Made by a program: the position numbers and the translations under genes. A DNA stretch of 64,000 nt from a bacterium 1XD42-54 (lineage in GTDB: Bacteria; Bacillota; Clostridia; Lachnospirales; Lachnospiraceae), in contig RAZH01000008.1 of assembly GCA_003612585.1 (NCBI GenBank), positions 62,001-126,000 on the forward strand. The letters are read 5' to 3'. Under the pieces are notes generated by a model. The model was not told where the DNA came from, ran no database searches, and saw nothing but the letters and a program-made list of their open reading frames with translations. Shown here piece after piece: positions 7,446 through 16,267 of this stretch (positions are counted from its first letter, which is position 1; each line of letters opens with the position of its first letter).

Positions 7446-8210
7446 ATGGCAATTCTGGCCGTGAATAATTTAAAGAAAACTTATACGACGCGTTTTGGCG
7501 GGAATCAGGTAAAGGCTCTGACGAATGTCTCATTTCAGGTTGAGAGCGGAGAATACGTGGCGATCATGGGAGAGTCCGGCTCCGGAAAAACAACGCTGCT
7601 GAATATTCTGGCAGCGCTTGATAAGCCGACAGGCGGAACGGTGCTTCTGGAAGGGCAGGATCTCTCGCGAATCCGTGAGGCTGATAAAGCAGCTTTTCGC
7701 CGGGATAATCTTGGCTTCGTATTCCAGGATTTTAATCTGCTTGATACATTTACCCTGCGGGACAATATTTATTTGCCGCTTGTACTGGCAAATATGTCTT
7801 ACCGGGAAATCGAAAAACGACTGGCGCCGATTGCAGAAAAGCTAGGAATTACAAGCCTGCTGGACAAATACCCATATGAGGTATCCGGAGGCCAGAAGCA
7901 GCGTGCAGCCGTAGCGCGGGCGCTGATTACACAGCCGAAGCTTGTGCTGGCAGACGAGCCGACGGGAGCGCTTGATTCCAAGGCAACAGATGAACTTCTG
8001 CGGATGTTCAGTACGATAAACCAGGACGGCCAGACAATTTTGATGGTAACGCATTCCGTAAAAGCGGCCAGCCATGCCGGAAGGGTGCTTTTTATCAAAG
8101 ATGGAGAGGTGTTTCACCAGATTTACCGGGGAACCAGTACGAATGAACAGCTTTACCAGAAGGTTTCCGATACGCTCACGATGCTCGCGACAGGTGGTGA
8201 CCGGTCATGA
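7446..8210 (+). CDS. ABC transporter ATP-binding protein, BceA-like
   Basis: This is the ATPase of an antimicrobial-peptide resistance and sensing transporter of the MacB/BceAB class. It has Walker A GESGSGKTT (about residues 42-50), Q-loop FVFQDFNLLD, signature VSGGQKQR and Walker B LVLADEPTGALD, followed by the H-loop histidine in MVTHS. Length of 254 is typical. GAGGAGG is 9 bases before the ATG. The stop overlaps the start of the permease in an ATGA. It should sit at the membrane with the permease and signal peptide stress to the BceS-like kinase; which peptide antibiotic (for example bacitracin or a lantibiotic) cannot be read from sequence. Confidence 0.92.
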   Translation: MAILAVNNLKKTYTTRFGGNQVKALTNVSFQVESGEYVAIMGESGSGKTTLLNILAALDKPTGGTVLLEGQDLSRIREADKAAFRRDNLGFVFQDFNLLDTFTLRDNIYLPLVLANMSYREIEKRLAPIAEKLGITSLLDKYPYEVSGGQKQRAAVARALITQPKLVLADEPTGALDSKATDELLRMFSTINQDGQTILMVTHSVKAASHAGRVLFIKDGEVFHQIYRGTSTNEQLYQKVSDTLTMLATGGDRS

Positions 8211-10246
8211 GAGAGAAAAAGGGTAAAATTTATTCAAGGCTGGCTGTTACCGGAATGATGAAAAATTACAGGATTTACGTACCGTATCTTCTCGCTTGTA
8301 TTGGAATGATCATGATGTATTATATTCTGAATTTTCTGATGAAAAGCAAAGATATTGCGTCCATAAAAGGCGGGAATAGTCTGCAGCAGATGCTTTCCTT
8401 GGGAAGCGGCGTGTTTATTGTATTTTCAGTGATCTTTCTGTTTTATACCAATTCGTTTCTGATCAGAAGCAGGAAACGGGAATTTGGCCTTTATAACATT
8501 CTCGGAATGGGCAAGAAAAATCTTGCAAGGATTCTGGTCTGGGAAAACGGAACAGTGGCAGTGATTTCACTTGCAGGGGGGATTTTCTGCGGTATTCTGT
8601 TTTCAAAGCTGGCAGAACTTTGGCTTGGGTACGTTCTGGAAGGAACGGTTACGATGAGCTTTACTATAGATACCCGGGCTGTTTGGGAATCTGTGAAACT
8701 TTTTTTACTGATCTTCTTGCTGCTTCTGTGCAATGCACTGTTTCAGGTGGGAAAAGCAAAGCCAATTGATCTTCTGCACAGCGCTGAAGTGGGAGAAAAG
8801 CCACCGAAAGGGAACTGGTTTTTAGCGATTGTGGGATTTGGAATGCTGGGGGCAGCCTATTTCATAGCAGTCAGCATTGAAGACCCGATGTCTGCATTTA
8901 TGATGTTTTTTATAGCGGTAGGAATGGTAATTGTTGCCACGTATCTTATTTTTGTCGCGGGTTCTGTCCTGTTGTGCAGGATACTTCAGAAGAATAAAAC
9001 ATATTATTACAAGGCAAATCATTTTATTTCGGTTTCGTCCATGGTATACCGGATGAAGCGAAATGGCGCGGGTCTTGCATCTATCTGTGTGCTGTCAACA
9101 ATGGTCCTTGTAATGCTTTCTGCGACATCCTCTCTGTATTTTGGTAATGAGGCGCGCCTTATGGGCCGATATCCGCGCGAGATTGAGCTGTATGCGTATA
9201 CTTCGGATGAGGCGCAGCAGCAGAAGATTTCAGATACAGTGGATGAGATTTTGAACCGCAATCAGATAGAGCAGGAAAATGTATTGCAATACCGTTATAT
9301 GTCTGTTGGCGGGTATTTTGAAGGAAATCAGGTGTATCTGAATGAAGAGAAACTGAATCAAAACTTTGGAATGATAGATTTTTCAAAGATCCGGGATATT
9401 TATCTGATACCGCTGGAGGATTACAACCGTCTGATGGGACAGACGGAGAGCCTGAATGAAAATGAGGTCATTCTCTATACGGCAAATGCAGCTTACGATT
9501 ACGCCACACTGACGCTAGAAGAGTGCGATACCTGGACCGTCAAAAAGACGGTGGATCGTTTTATTGATAATGGAGACGCCATGTCAACAATTCTGGATTC
9601 ATTATTTGTTTTTGTGCCGGATAAATCGTATCTGGACCGGTTTGCGGAAATAGGGGAGGAGAAATTCAATGAGAGTGGTGTTGCCATGACCTGGTACTAT
9701 GGCTTTGATCTGCCAGCCGATGAAGAAGTACAGCAGCAGATTGCGGCAGAGATTAGTGACGGAATAGATCAGGCATTTGGAGAAAATGATAAAATGCCGC
9801 GTATCAGAAGAGAGTGCCGTGCAGCGGAGAAGGCTGATTTTTACGCTCTGTTTTCCGGATTGTTTGTTCTGGGAATCCTGCTTGCGATTGTGTTTCTGGC
9901 AGCTACGGTTCTGATTATGTATTACAAACAGATTTCGGAAGGTTTGGAGGATCAGTCGAGATTTGATATCATGCAAAAGGTCGGCATGACAGACCGGGAG
10001 ATCCGTAGCAGCATCCATTCCCAGATGCTCACCGTATTTTTGCTTCCGCTGCTTCTGGCAGGACTGCATACATGTTTTGCATTTCCAATTGTACAGAAAC
10101 TGCTTCTGGTCTTCGGCATTATGGAATCAAGAGTGCTGCTGTACACAAATCTGATCTGTTTCGCGGTTTTTGGGCTGTTCTATGCAGTGGTTTACCTGAT
10201 TACATCACGGAGCTATTATCGCATTGTGCGGGGCATTCGCAGATAG
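8207..10246 (+). CDS. FtsX-family ABC permease, BceB-like
   Basis: This is the membrane half of the peptide-resistance transporter. The 679-residue protein has the BceB layout: a helix at about 20-40, two further helices with the FtsX core, then pairs around 200-260 and 285-310, a large extracellular domain (about 315-540, the peptide-sensing part in the family) and three C-terminal helices. The FtsX-like motif NILGMGKKNL and, near the end, DIMQKVGMTDREI are typical. It begins inside the stop of the ATPase gene, a strong sign of coupled translation. The extracellular domain is the most variable part of the family and would set the drug specificity. Confidence 0.9.
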   Translation: MREKKGKIYSRLAVTGMMKNYRIYVPYLLACIGMIMMYYILNFLMKSKDIASIKGGNSLQQMLSLGSGVFIVFSVIFLFYTNSFLIRSRKREFGLYNILGMGKKNLARILVWENGTVAVISLAGGIFCGILFSKLAELWLGYVLEGTVTMSFTIDTRAVWESVKLFLLIFLLLLCNALFQVGKAKPIDLLHSAEVGEKPPKGNWFLAIVGFGMLGAAYFIAVSIEDPMSAFMMFFIAVGMVIVATYLIFVAGSVLLCRILQKNKTYYYKANHFISVSSMVYRMKRNGAGLASICVLSTMVLVMLSATSSLYFGNEARLMGRYPREIELYAYTSDEAQQQKISDTVDEILNRNQIEQENVLQYRYMSVGGYFEGNQVYLNEEKLNQNFGMIDFSKIRDIYLIPLEDYNRLMGQTESLNENEVILYTANAAYDYATLTLEECDTWTVKKTVDRFIDNGDAMSTILDSLFVFVPDKSYLDRFAEIGEEKFNESGVAMTWYYGFDLPADEEVQQQIAAEISDGIDQAFGENDKMPRIRRECRAAEKADFYALFSGLFVLGILLAIVFLAATVLIMYYKQISEGLEDQSRFDIMQKVGMTDREIRSSIHSQMLTVFLLPLLLAGLHTCFAFPIVQKLLLVFGIMESRVLLYTNLICFAVFGLFYAVVYLITSRSYYRIVRGIRR

Positions 10247-10308
10247 ACATATCAGGCTTTCAGGAGTTTTACGGCAAAGAAATGTGAGGACGGAACTATA
10301 AAAGGAGC

Positions 10309-10334
10309 ACAATCTTAATTCGCCGCATATAATA
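10309..10334 (+). promoter_or_regulatory. Possible sigma-K-type promoter of the amidase
   Basis: CATATAATA (10326-10334) matches the mother-cell sigma-K -10 pattern CATAnnnTA, with an AC at 10309-10310 fifteen bases before it. No sigma-A -35 pairs with the TATAAT inside it. The call rests on a short match and on the nature of the gene. Confidence 0.35.
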
Positions 10335-10366
10335 ATACGAAGGAATATACGGCTGGAGGCTGTAAA

Positions 10367-11128
10367 GTGGCGAAAGTGATTTTGGATGCAGGGCACGGCG
10401 GCCCGGAACCGGGAGCTGTGTACGAGGGGAGGAACGAAAAGGACGATACGCTGCGCTTGGCGCTTGCGGTAGGAGAAATTCTGGAGAGAAACGGAGTGGA
10501 TGTCGCATTTACGAGGACGGAGGATGTGTATGACACCCCGTTTGAGAAGGCTCAGATTGCAAACCGGGAGGGCGGAGATTTTCTGATTTCCATTCATCGA
10601 AATTCAAGTCCGGAGGCAAATCAGTATTCCGGTGTGGAGACGCTGGTATATGATAAATCCGGAAAAAAGGTGGAGCTGGCAGAAAATATCAATGAAGCGC
10701 TTTCACAGGTTGGATTTCGCAATCTTGGCGTGAAAGAGCGGCCGGGCCTTGTGGTTCTTCGCAGGTCACAGATGCCGGCAGTTTTGGTGGAAGCAGGATT
10801 TCTGAATACAGATGCGGATAATGAACTTTTTGATGAACAGTTTGATGCGGTCGCGCGCGCCATAGCAGACGGCGTGCTGAAGACCCTGGGAGCCGGAAGC
10901 ATCGGGGCACAGGAACGGTATTACCGTGTGCAGACAGGTGCGTTCCGGCGCAGAGAGTACGCCGAGGATTTGCTGTACCAGCTTTTGGGACAGAATTTCC
11001 CGGCGTACATTTTGTATGAGGACAATTTTTACAAAGTGCAGGTAGGGGCATTCCGCCAGCTCGATAATGCGGTAAGAATGGAGGAAGCGCTTCGGAGGAA
11101 AGGGTATTCGACGTTTTTGACAACGTAA
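10367..11128 (+). CDS. N-acetylmuramoyl-L-alanine amidase with SPOR domain, CwlC-like
   Basis: This enzyme cuts the bond between muramic acid and the stem peptide of peptidoglycan. The Amidase_3 domain shows zinc ligands His10 (LDAGHGG), Glu24 and His77 (ISIHRNS) and catalytic Glu142 in VLVEAGFLN. Residues about 182-253 form a SPOR domain (YYRVQTGAF, YKVQVGAF) that binds denuded glycan strands. There is no signal peptide. Size (253), domain order and lack of export signal match CwlC of Bacillus, made in the mother cell to lyse it and free the spore. The start is a GTG at 10367, with GGAGG 8 bases before. A sigma-K-like -10 upstream fits that role, which remains an inference. Confidence 0.87.
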   Translation: MAKVILDAGHGGPEPGAVYEGRNEKDDTLRLALAVGEILERNGVDVAFTRTEDVYDTPFEKAQIANREGGDFLISIHRNSSPEANQYSGVETLVYDKSGKKVELAENINEALSQVGFRNLGVKERPGLVVLRRSQMPAVLVEAGFLNTDADNELFDEQFDAVARAIADGVLKTLGAGSIGAQERYYRVQTGAFRRREYAEDLLYQLLGQNFPAYILYEDNFYKVQVGAFRQLDNAVRMEEALRRKGYSTFLTT

Positions 11129-11177
11129 ACTGTCATTTATCAACTTTCAAAAGAAAATATGAAAAATGATAAAGATG

Positions 11178-11206
11178 CTGACAAGAACACAATTTCAGTA
11201 TATAAT
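11178..11206 (+). promoter_or_regulatory. Promoter of mutY
   Basis: CTGACA (11178-11183), a 17-base spacer and a perfect TATAAT (11201-11206). It lies inside the longest possible mutY frame and would start transcription near 11213, so the true start codon must be at or after that point. Confidence 0.65.
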
Positions 11207-11251
11207 GGACGAATGGAAAATGAAAAAGAACGATTCGCAGACAGGTCAGAA

Positions 11252-12451
11252 ATGACAGGAGTAAACAAGACGAAAAAAAGAACAGAATATACAGCAGAAG
11301 ATGCAGCAGGGATAGGCGGGAGCAGGCTGGAGAATCTTCCGGAGCCTCTTCTTATATGGTTTGGGGAACATGCGCGGGTGCTTCCCTGGAGGGAGCGCCC
11401 GCTTCCGTATTATGTCTGGGTGTCAGAGATTATGCTGCAACAGACAAGAGTAGAGGCGGTAAAGCCTTTTTTTGCGCGCTTTACGCAGGCGCTTCCTGAT
11501 GTGGCGTCTCTTGCTGTCTGCCAGGAGGAGCGGCTTTTGAAGCTGTGGGAAGGGCTTGGATATTACAACAGAGTCCGGAATATGCAAAAAGCAGCGCAGC
11601 TTGTGATGGAAAACTACGGAGGCGAGCTGCCGGCTTCCTACAGCGCGCTACTTGGTCTGCCCGGAATCGGAAGCTATACGGCGGGAGCAATCGCCTCCAT
11701 TGCATACGGAAAAAAAGTTCCTGCTGTGGACGGCAACGTGCTGCGTGTGATCAGCCGCATAACGGGTGATGCGCAGGATGTTATGAAGCAGTCTGTAAAA
11801 CGTCAGTATGAGGACAGGCTTCGGGAAATCATGCCGGAAGAAGCGCCGGGGGTATTTAACCAGGCGCTGATGGAGCTGGGGGCAACTGTCTGCCTGCCAA
11901 ACGGAGCACCGGAGTGTGAGCGGTGTCCGGTAAAGGATCGCTGCTATGCAAAAGCGCATGACTGTCAGATGGAGTTGCCGGTCAAGGCGCCAAAGAAGGC
12001 GCGGAGAGTCGAAAAGCGAACGGTTCTGGTGATTCGCGACAGCGAGCGGGCGCTGATTCGAAAAAGACCGTCCAAGGGTCTTCTGGCGGGGCTGTATGAG
12101 CTTCCGAATCTGGAGGGATGGCTGAAACAGAGAGAGGCGCTGGATTATGCGAGAGACTGTGGGTTTCGTCCGATCCGTATTATGCCGCTGCCCGATGCAA
12201 AGCATATTTTCAGCCATGTAGAATGGCAGATGACAGGCTATATGGTTCAGGTGGAAGATGCAGAAGATTTTTCCGGCTCCATTTTTATTGAACCTGCAAG
12301 GACAGAACGGGAATACCCGATTCCTGCGGCATTTTCCGCATATGTAAAATATCTCAGCATCCGTCTTGGACAGGAGAAGTATGAAAAAGGCTCAGAAATG
12401 GAAATCATAGAGAGTGTATTATTTGAGAAGAAGATAGCAGAAGAGGAGTAA
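11252..12451 (+). CDS. mutY: A/G-specific adenine glycosylase
   Basis: MutY removes adenine mispaired with 8-oxoguanine in DNA. The helix-hairpin-helix reads LLGLPGIGSYTAGAIASIAY and is followed by the catalytic aspartate in VPAVDGNVLRVI; EIMLQQTRVEAV is the family signature. Four cysteines ending CERCPVKDRC form the iron-sulfur site, and the C-terminal part (about 250-395) is the NUDIX-like domain that recognises 8-oxoG. The frame is open from 11159, but a strong promoter lies at 11178-11206, so I prefer the ATG at 11252; the ATG at 11213 would be leaderless. The ribosome site is weak for all choices. It is followed after 3 bases by a glycosyltransferase gene, likely co-transcribed. Confidence 0.9.
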   Translation: MTGVNKTKKRTEYTAEDAAGIGGSRLENLPEPLLIWFGEHARVLPWRERPLPYYVWVSEIMLQQTRVEAVKPFFARFTQALPDVASLAVCQEERLLKLWEGLGYYNRVRNMQKAAQLVMENYGGELPASYSALLGLPGIGSYTAGAIASIAYGKKVPAVDGNVLRVISRITGDAQDVMKQSVKRQYEDRLREIMPEEAPGVFNQALMELGATVCLPNGAPECERCPVKDRCYAKAHDCQMELPVKAPKKARRVEKRTVLVIRDSERALIRKRPSKGLLAGLYELPNLEGWLKQREALDYARDCGFRPIRIMPLPDAKHIFSHVEWQMTGYMVQVEDAEDFSGSIFIEPARTEREYPIPAAFSAYVKYLSIRLGQEKYEKGSEMEIIESVLFEKKIAEEE

Positions 12452-12454
12452 GAA

Positions 12455-13477
12455 ATGAAAATATTATCCGTGGCAATTCCGTGCTACAATTCAGAGAGCT
12501 ATATGGAAAAGTGTATTAAGTCCATGCTTCCGCTGGGGGAAGATGTGGAAATACTGATTGTAGACGATGGTTCTCAGAAAGACCGTACCCCGCAGATCGC
12601 AGACAGCTATGCAGCAAAATATCCTGGCATCATCAAGGCCGTACACCAGGAGAACGGCGGACATGGAGAGGCTGTAAATACAGGGCTTCGCAATGCAACC
12701 GGACTGTACTATAAAGTAGTCGACAGTGATGACTGGGTGAATACCAAGGCGCTGGAAAAGATCATAGAACGTCTGAAGGTCCTGGAGCTGGAAGGCGGTG
12801 TGGACATGTTGCTGGCGAACTTTGTGTATGATAAAGTCGGCGTTCACCATAAAAAGCTGATGCGTTTTGCAAATGTATTTCCGCGTGACGAGGTGTTTGA
12901 ATGGGACGCCATGCGGCATATGCGTCAGACACAGTACATTCTGATGCACAATATTATTTACCGCACGCAGCTGCTTAAGGACTGTGGGCTCGTACTTCCG
13001 AAGCATACCTTTTATGTAGACAATATTTTTGCATTTCAGCCGCTTCCGTATGTGAAACGCCTGTATTATATGGATGTGAATCTGTATCACTATTTCATCG
13101 GGCGTGACGATCAGTCTGTGAATGAAAAGGTCATGATCGGCAGAATTGATCAGCAGATTCGAGTAAACAAAATGATGATTGATGTCATAACAGCAGAAGA
13201 TTTTTCAGATAAAAGCAGTCAGCTGAAAAAGTATATGACGATTTACCTGACAAAGATCATGACAGTGACTTCGATTATGCTGATTCTTTCCGGGACGTCA
13301 GAGGCGCTTGAAAAAAAGAAAGAGGTCTGGGACTATTTGCGCAGCAAGGATGAAGCTCTGTATAAAGAGATACATGCAAGTCTGTTGGGTGTGGTGATGA
13401 ACCTGCCGGGTTGGCTGGGCCGGAAATGTTCAATCGGGGCCTATAAGATTGCACAGAAATTTGTAGGATTCAATTAA
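12455..13477 (+). CDS. Family 2 glycosyltransferase
   Basis: This enzyme transfers a sugar from a nucleotide donor to an unknown acceptor. The GT-A fold is clear: LSVAIPCYNSESYMEKC, then EILIVDDGS, ENGGHGEAVNTGL and the metal-binding VDSDDWVNTKALE. After about residue 220 the sequence is helical and family-specific, without membrane segments, so it is a cytoplasmic enzyme. GAGG precedes the ATG by 7 bases and the gene begins 3 bases after the mutY stop. A hairpin follows it. It is not next to the polysaccharide operon, so its product could be a wall or lipid decoration; the context does not tell. Confidence 0.85.
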   Translation: MKILSVAIPCYNSESYMEKCIKSMLPLGEDVEILIVDDGSQKDRTPQIADSYAAKYPGIIKAVHQENGGHGEAVNTGLRNATGLYYKVVDSDDWVNTKALEKIIERLKVLELEGGVDMLLANFVYDKVGVHHKKLMRFANVFPRDEVFEWDAMRHMRQTQYILMHNIIYRTQLLKDCGLVLPKHTFYVDNIFAFQPLPYVKRLYYMDVNLYHYFIGRDDQSVNEKVMIGRIDQQIRVNKMMIDVITAEDFSDKSSQLKKYMTIYLTKIMTVTSIMLILSGTSEALEKKKEVWDYLRSKDEALYKEIHASLLGVVMNLPGWLGRKCSIGAYKIAQKFVGFN

Positions 13478-13500
13478 AAAATAATACGGTCGTCTGACAG

Positions 13501-13547
13501 GGACATACACGGTCAAAAGAAAGCAACTTGTGATTCTGTGTATGTCC
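13501..13547 (+). terminator. Hairpin after the glycosyltransferase
   Basis: GGACATACAC (13501-13510) and GTGTATGTCC (13538-13547) pair perfectly with a 27-base loop and are followed by TTATT. The U run is weak, so termination may be partial. Confidence 0.45.
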
Positions 13548-13588
13548 TTATTGGGTATCGGAAGAACAAGAACGGAAGGGGTACGGAA

Positions 13589-14224
13589 ATGTTAAAGATA
13601 GAACGAGGGGATATGCTGGAGCTGACACGGAGAATGACAGTGTCCAGAAACTGCTTCAGCCGTATTGCAGGAGCGTACATGGATGAAGAGGGATTTGTGG
13701 ATGGAACGTTTCATACGCATTTTCTGAAGCTGTCAGGAGCTGATAAGACAAAGAATCTGGCACTTGCAAAAGAGATTCTGATCGCTGAGACGAACAACAA
13801 TCTCAGACATTACAGATTTGCGAAGGAGAGTCAGAAGCCCGGCAGCTTCTGGCAGCTGTTGATGGCGCTTCGCGAATGCGAGCTGAAAAATGATGCATTG
13901 CTTTATTCAGCTTATGAACACATAGGTGAGGTCTATCAGACAGAGCATCCGTATTCGATTTATTTTTATTTCGGAAATTATGACGTTCCAAGAAAGGGGG
14001 CAGATAAGGCAGAACAGTGGGAATCAGAAGAGGTTTTCCGCTTTCTGATCTGTACGATCTGTCCGGTGAGCGGAGATTATGAAGTGGGAAAGCCGGAATG
14101 TGGTTTTCTGTTTCCGGCTTTCAGTAATCGAAGTACAGACTGTGATGGAATCAATATCTATCAGGCAGATCTGCAAAAGCCTCACAGGGAACTGGAGCAG
14201 ATCATCGGGATATCAAATCGATGA
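13589..14224 (+). CDS. DUF4317-like protein, short form
   Basis: This 211-residue protein is related to the 383-residue DUF4317 protein at 40937-42088. Shared blocks include SRNCFSRIAGAYMDEEG, YSIYFYFGNYDVPRK, FLICTICPVS and CGFLFPAFSNRSTDCDG. It lacks the entire C-terminal half present in the longer relative, including the CdtB-like part, ending where the convergent lipid kinase ends. I chose the ATG at 13589 because AAGGGG precedes it by 7 bases; a longer frame to 13538 has none and overlaps the upstream hairpin. Function is unknown; the family is mostly seen in Clostridia. Its two genes here are far apart and in different contexts, so an ancient duplicate is more likely than a recent one. 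Confidence 0.75.
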   Translation: MLKIERGDMLELTRRMTVSRNCFSRIAGAYMDEEGFVDGTFHTHFLKLSGADKTKNLALAKEILIAETNNNLRHYRFAKESQKPGSFWQLLMALRECELKNDALLYSAYEHIGEVYQTEHPYSIYFYFGNYDVPRKGADKAEQWESEEVFRFLICTICPVSGDYEVGKPECGFLFPAFSNRSTDCDGINIYQADLQKPHRELEQIIGISNR

Positions 14225-15130
14225 TTATCGAAAGATTACCGATAGCTTTTCGGGCCTGAGACAGAAGCTGACTTCCTTATAGAATCCAGGCACTTCTCCG
14301 TCTGTATGTGTACAGATGGGTGTCTGCGCAGTCACAATGGCACTTTGGCATCGGACAATCTGTATTCCCTTGTGGCCGACATGCTTGCCCAAAAGAGCCA
14401 GGGGCAGCAGCATGAGTGCCCGAGGGCGGGAAATACCATTGGCAATGATGAGATCCAGACAGTCATCGTCCGGCTGTGCGTTGGGGCAGAATTGAAAACC
14501 GCCGCCCTCATAGGGCAGGTTCATGGCAGCCGCAAAATAGACTTTCCGGAAAGAGACTGCGGGACCGGCATCTGTACGGATCTGAAGACTCTGACGTTTC
14601 ATGGTAAAGAGCTGCCACAGAGCAGTCAGGAGGTAGACCAGTTTTCCGCAATGAAAAAGATTTAAGGCTTTTTTCAGCTGGGAATCCTGAATTGCATAGC
14701 AGACAGCAGCATCAAAGCCGACTCCGCTGCTGACTGCAAAAGAGGTTCCTGCCACCTGCCCGATATTAATTCTTTTAATTTCCGTGGGGTGTAGAATGCG
14801 GTGCAGTGATTCAAGCGGTTTTACAGTAAGACCAAGCCCCCGCACAAAGTCATTTCCGGAACCGGTGGGGATGCAGGCAAAGGTGATATGCTCAAAAGAT
14901 GTAAAACCGCTGATGATTTCATTGATGGTTCCATCACCGCCCACTGCGACAACAGTAATGCGTCGGTTCATTTCACTCAGGCTGCGCGCCAGTTTCCGGG
15001 CTTCTCCCTTTCCGGACAGAAGATAAAACCGGTAATCTGCGCCGAGTCTGTCAAGCTCTGCTTTTACGAGGTTCCACACAGTGCGTCCACGGCCTGAGCC
15101 GGACGCCGGATTTACAATAAAATAATACAT
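14225..15130 (-). CDS. Lipid kinase of the diacylglycerol kinase / YegS family
   Basis: This enzyme phosphorylates a membrane lipid such as diacylglycerol from ATP. The catalytic domain shows YYFIVNPASGSGRGR, the nucleotide loop VVAVGGDGTINEIISGF and CIPTGSGNDFVRGLG, all diagnostic. The C-terminal part is the beta-rich domain of YegS/DgkB proteins, with CTHTDGEVPGF near the end. It has 301 residues, the usual size. GGAGG is 6 bases before the ATG. The stop codon at 14225 directly abuts the stop of the convergent DUF4317-like gene at 14224, leaving no room for a separate terminator. In Firmicutes such a kinase recycles diacylglycerol released by lipoteichoic acid synthesis. Confidence 0.88.
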   Translation of the reverse strand: MYYFIVNPASGSGRGRTVWNLVKAELDRLGADYRFYLLSGKGEARKLARSLSEMNRRITVVAVGGDGTINEIISGFTSFEHITFACIPTGSGNDFVRGLGLTVKPLESLHRILHPTEIKRINIGQVAGTSFAVSSGVGFDAAVCYAIQDSQLKKALNLFHCGKLVYLLTALWQLFTMKRQSLQIRTDAGPAVSFRKVYFAAAMNLPYEGGGFQFCPNAQPDDDCLDLIIANGISRPRALMLLPLALLGKHVGHKGIQIVRCQSAIVTAQTPICTHTDGEVPGFYKEVSFCLRPEKLSVIFR

Positions 15131-15168
15131 AAAATTCCTCCGGATTTATCTATATTTTAGCCATGTTC

Positions 15169-15197
15169 ATTCTATCAGCATTTCGGTTGGCAGGCAA
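15169..15197 (-). promoter_or_regulatory. Promoter of the lipid kinase
   Basis: TTGCCT (15192-15197), a 17-base spacer and TAGAAT (15169-15174) on the minus strand, 39 bases before the start codon. Confidence 0.65.
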
Positions 15198-15222
15198 TAT
15201 TTTTTGACAGTATTCGTCTGCC

Positions 15223-15251
15223 TTGCTTATTTTTCCAATCCACTTTATAAT
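15223..15251 (+). promoter_or_regulatory. Promoter of the sugar-sensing operon
   Basis: TTGCTT (15223-15228), a 17-base spacer and perfect TATAAT (15246-15251). It is divergent from the lipid kinase promoter, with 26 bases between them. Confidence 0.7.
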
Positions 15252-15283
15252 AAAACAGATAATGAAAAATTTAGGAAAGGAAA

Positions 15284-16267
15284 TTGGCATCAAATATGAA
15301 ATCAGTTACCCTTTTGCGTGTATTTATTGGAATCTGTTTTTTTATTCTGTGTCTTATTTTTCTTGGAAATTTGTTTGTGCCATCATCGACGCAGCCGTTT
15401 GAGCGCCGTTATACGTTTGTCTGTCCGCTGCAGTGGGCGTATACTGCGGCGGGAATCCAGGACGCAGACCGCGACTTTTCTGTTAATACAAAGCTTGTGG
15501 GCATGGAAGAGCTGAATGCCGGGAAGCAGGCACAGGCAATCCATGATGCAGTTCTGGCAAAGGTGGATGGCATCATTACTGCGGGGATGGAGGATTCCGA
15601 GGTATTGCAGGAAGCGATTGACCATGCACAGGAACAGGGGATTCCTGTAGTGCTTGTGGATAATGATATGCCGGATACGAAGCGAACGTGCTATATCGGC
15701 ACAGACAATTACGAAGCAGGCGTGATGGCAGGTGAGGCGATGTACAAGGCGACAGAGGGAAACGCGAGAATCGGTATTCTGGTCTCATCTTTGAGTGCGC
15801 CGAATCAGCAGGAACGGCTGGCAGGCTTTGAGAAAGCAATCAGAGCATATCCGGATATGCAGGTTGCAGGGGTCCTGGAATGTCACTCAGAAAAGCTTGA
15901 GGTGAAAGAAAAGCTTCCGCAATTTCTGGAGGAAACAAAAATAGATGCATTGTATATTACGGAAGCAATTGCGACTTCTGTAGTCGGTGATGTTATGAAG
16001 GAGAGGCAGATAGAGCCGGACCGAATGCGTGTGATTGCATTTGACAACACAAATGAGGCAATTTCTTATATGGAAGAGGGGCTTTATCAGGCATTGATTG
16101 TACAGGCTCCATATTTGCAGGGCTATCTGGCGGTACAGACGCTAAATGATATTCTGGATGGAAACGGGATTGATGAGATTATCCACACAGAATGCAGGTA
16201 TATGGACCGACAGAGCAGCAAGAATCAGGAATGGTCAGATGGAGGTGCAAAATGGCACATGTACTGA
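15284..16267 (+). CDS. Membrane-anchored sugar-binding protein (three-component sensor)
   Basis: This is a type 1 periplasmic-binding protein that probably senses a sugar outside the cell for the kinase that follows. One uncleaved-looking membrane segment (about residues 12-30) is followed by the Peripla_BP_4 fold: DGIITAGMEDSEVLQEAI, GIPVVLVDNDMP, CYIGTDNYEAGVMAG and RMRVIAFDNTNEA. There is no lipobox. No permease genes are adjacent, so it is a sensor and not a transport receptor, like XylFII of the XylFII-LytS system. Two starts compete: TTG at 15284 (AGGA 7 bases upstream) and ATG at 15296 (ribosome site too far); I keep the TTG with some doubt. Its end overlaps the kinase start by 16 bases. 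Confidence 0.82.
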   Translation: MASNMKSVTLLRVFIGICFFILCLIFLGNLFVPSSTQPFERRYTFVCPLQWAYTAAGIQDADRDFSVNTKLVGMEELNAGKQAQAIHDAVLAKVDGIITAGMEDSEVLQEAIDHAQEQGIPVVLVDNDMPDTKRTCYIGTDNYEAGVMAGEAMYKATEGNARIGILVSSLSAPNQQERLAGFEKAIRAYPDMQVAGVLECHSEKLEVKEKLPQFLEETKIDALYITEAIATSVVGDVMKERQIEPDRMRVIAFDNTNEAISYMEEGLYQALIVQAPYLQGYLAVQTLNDILDGNGIDEIIHTECRYMDRQSSKNQEWSDGGAKWHMY

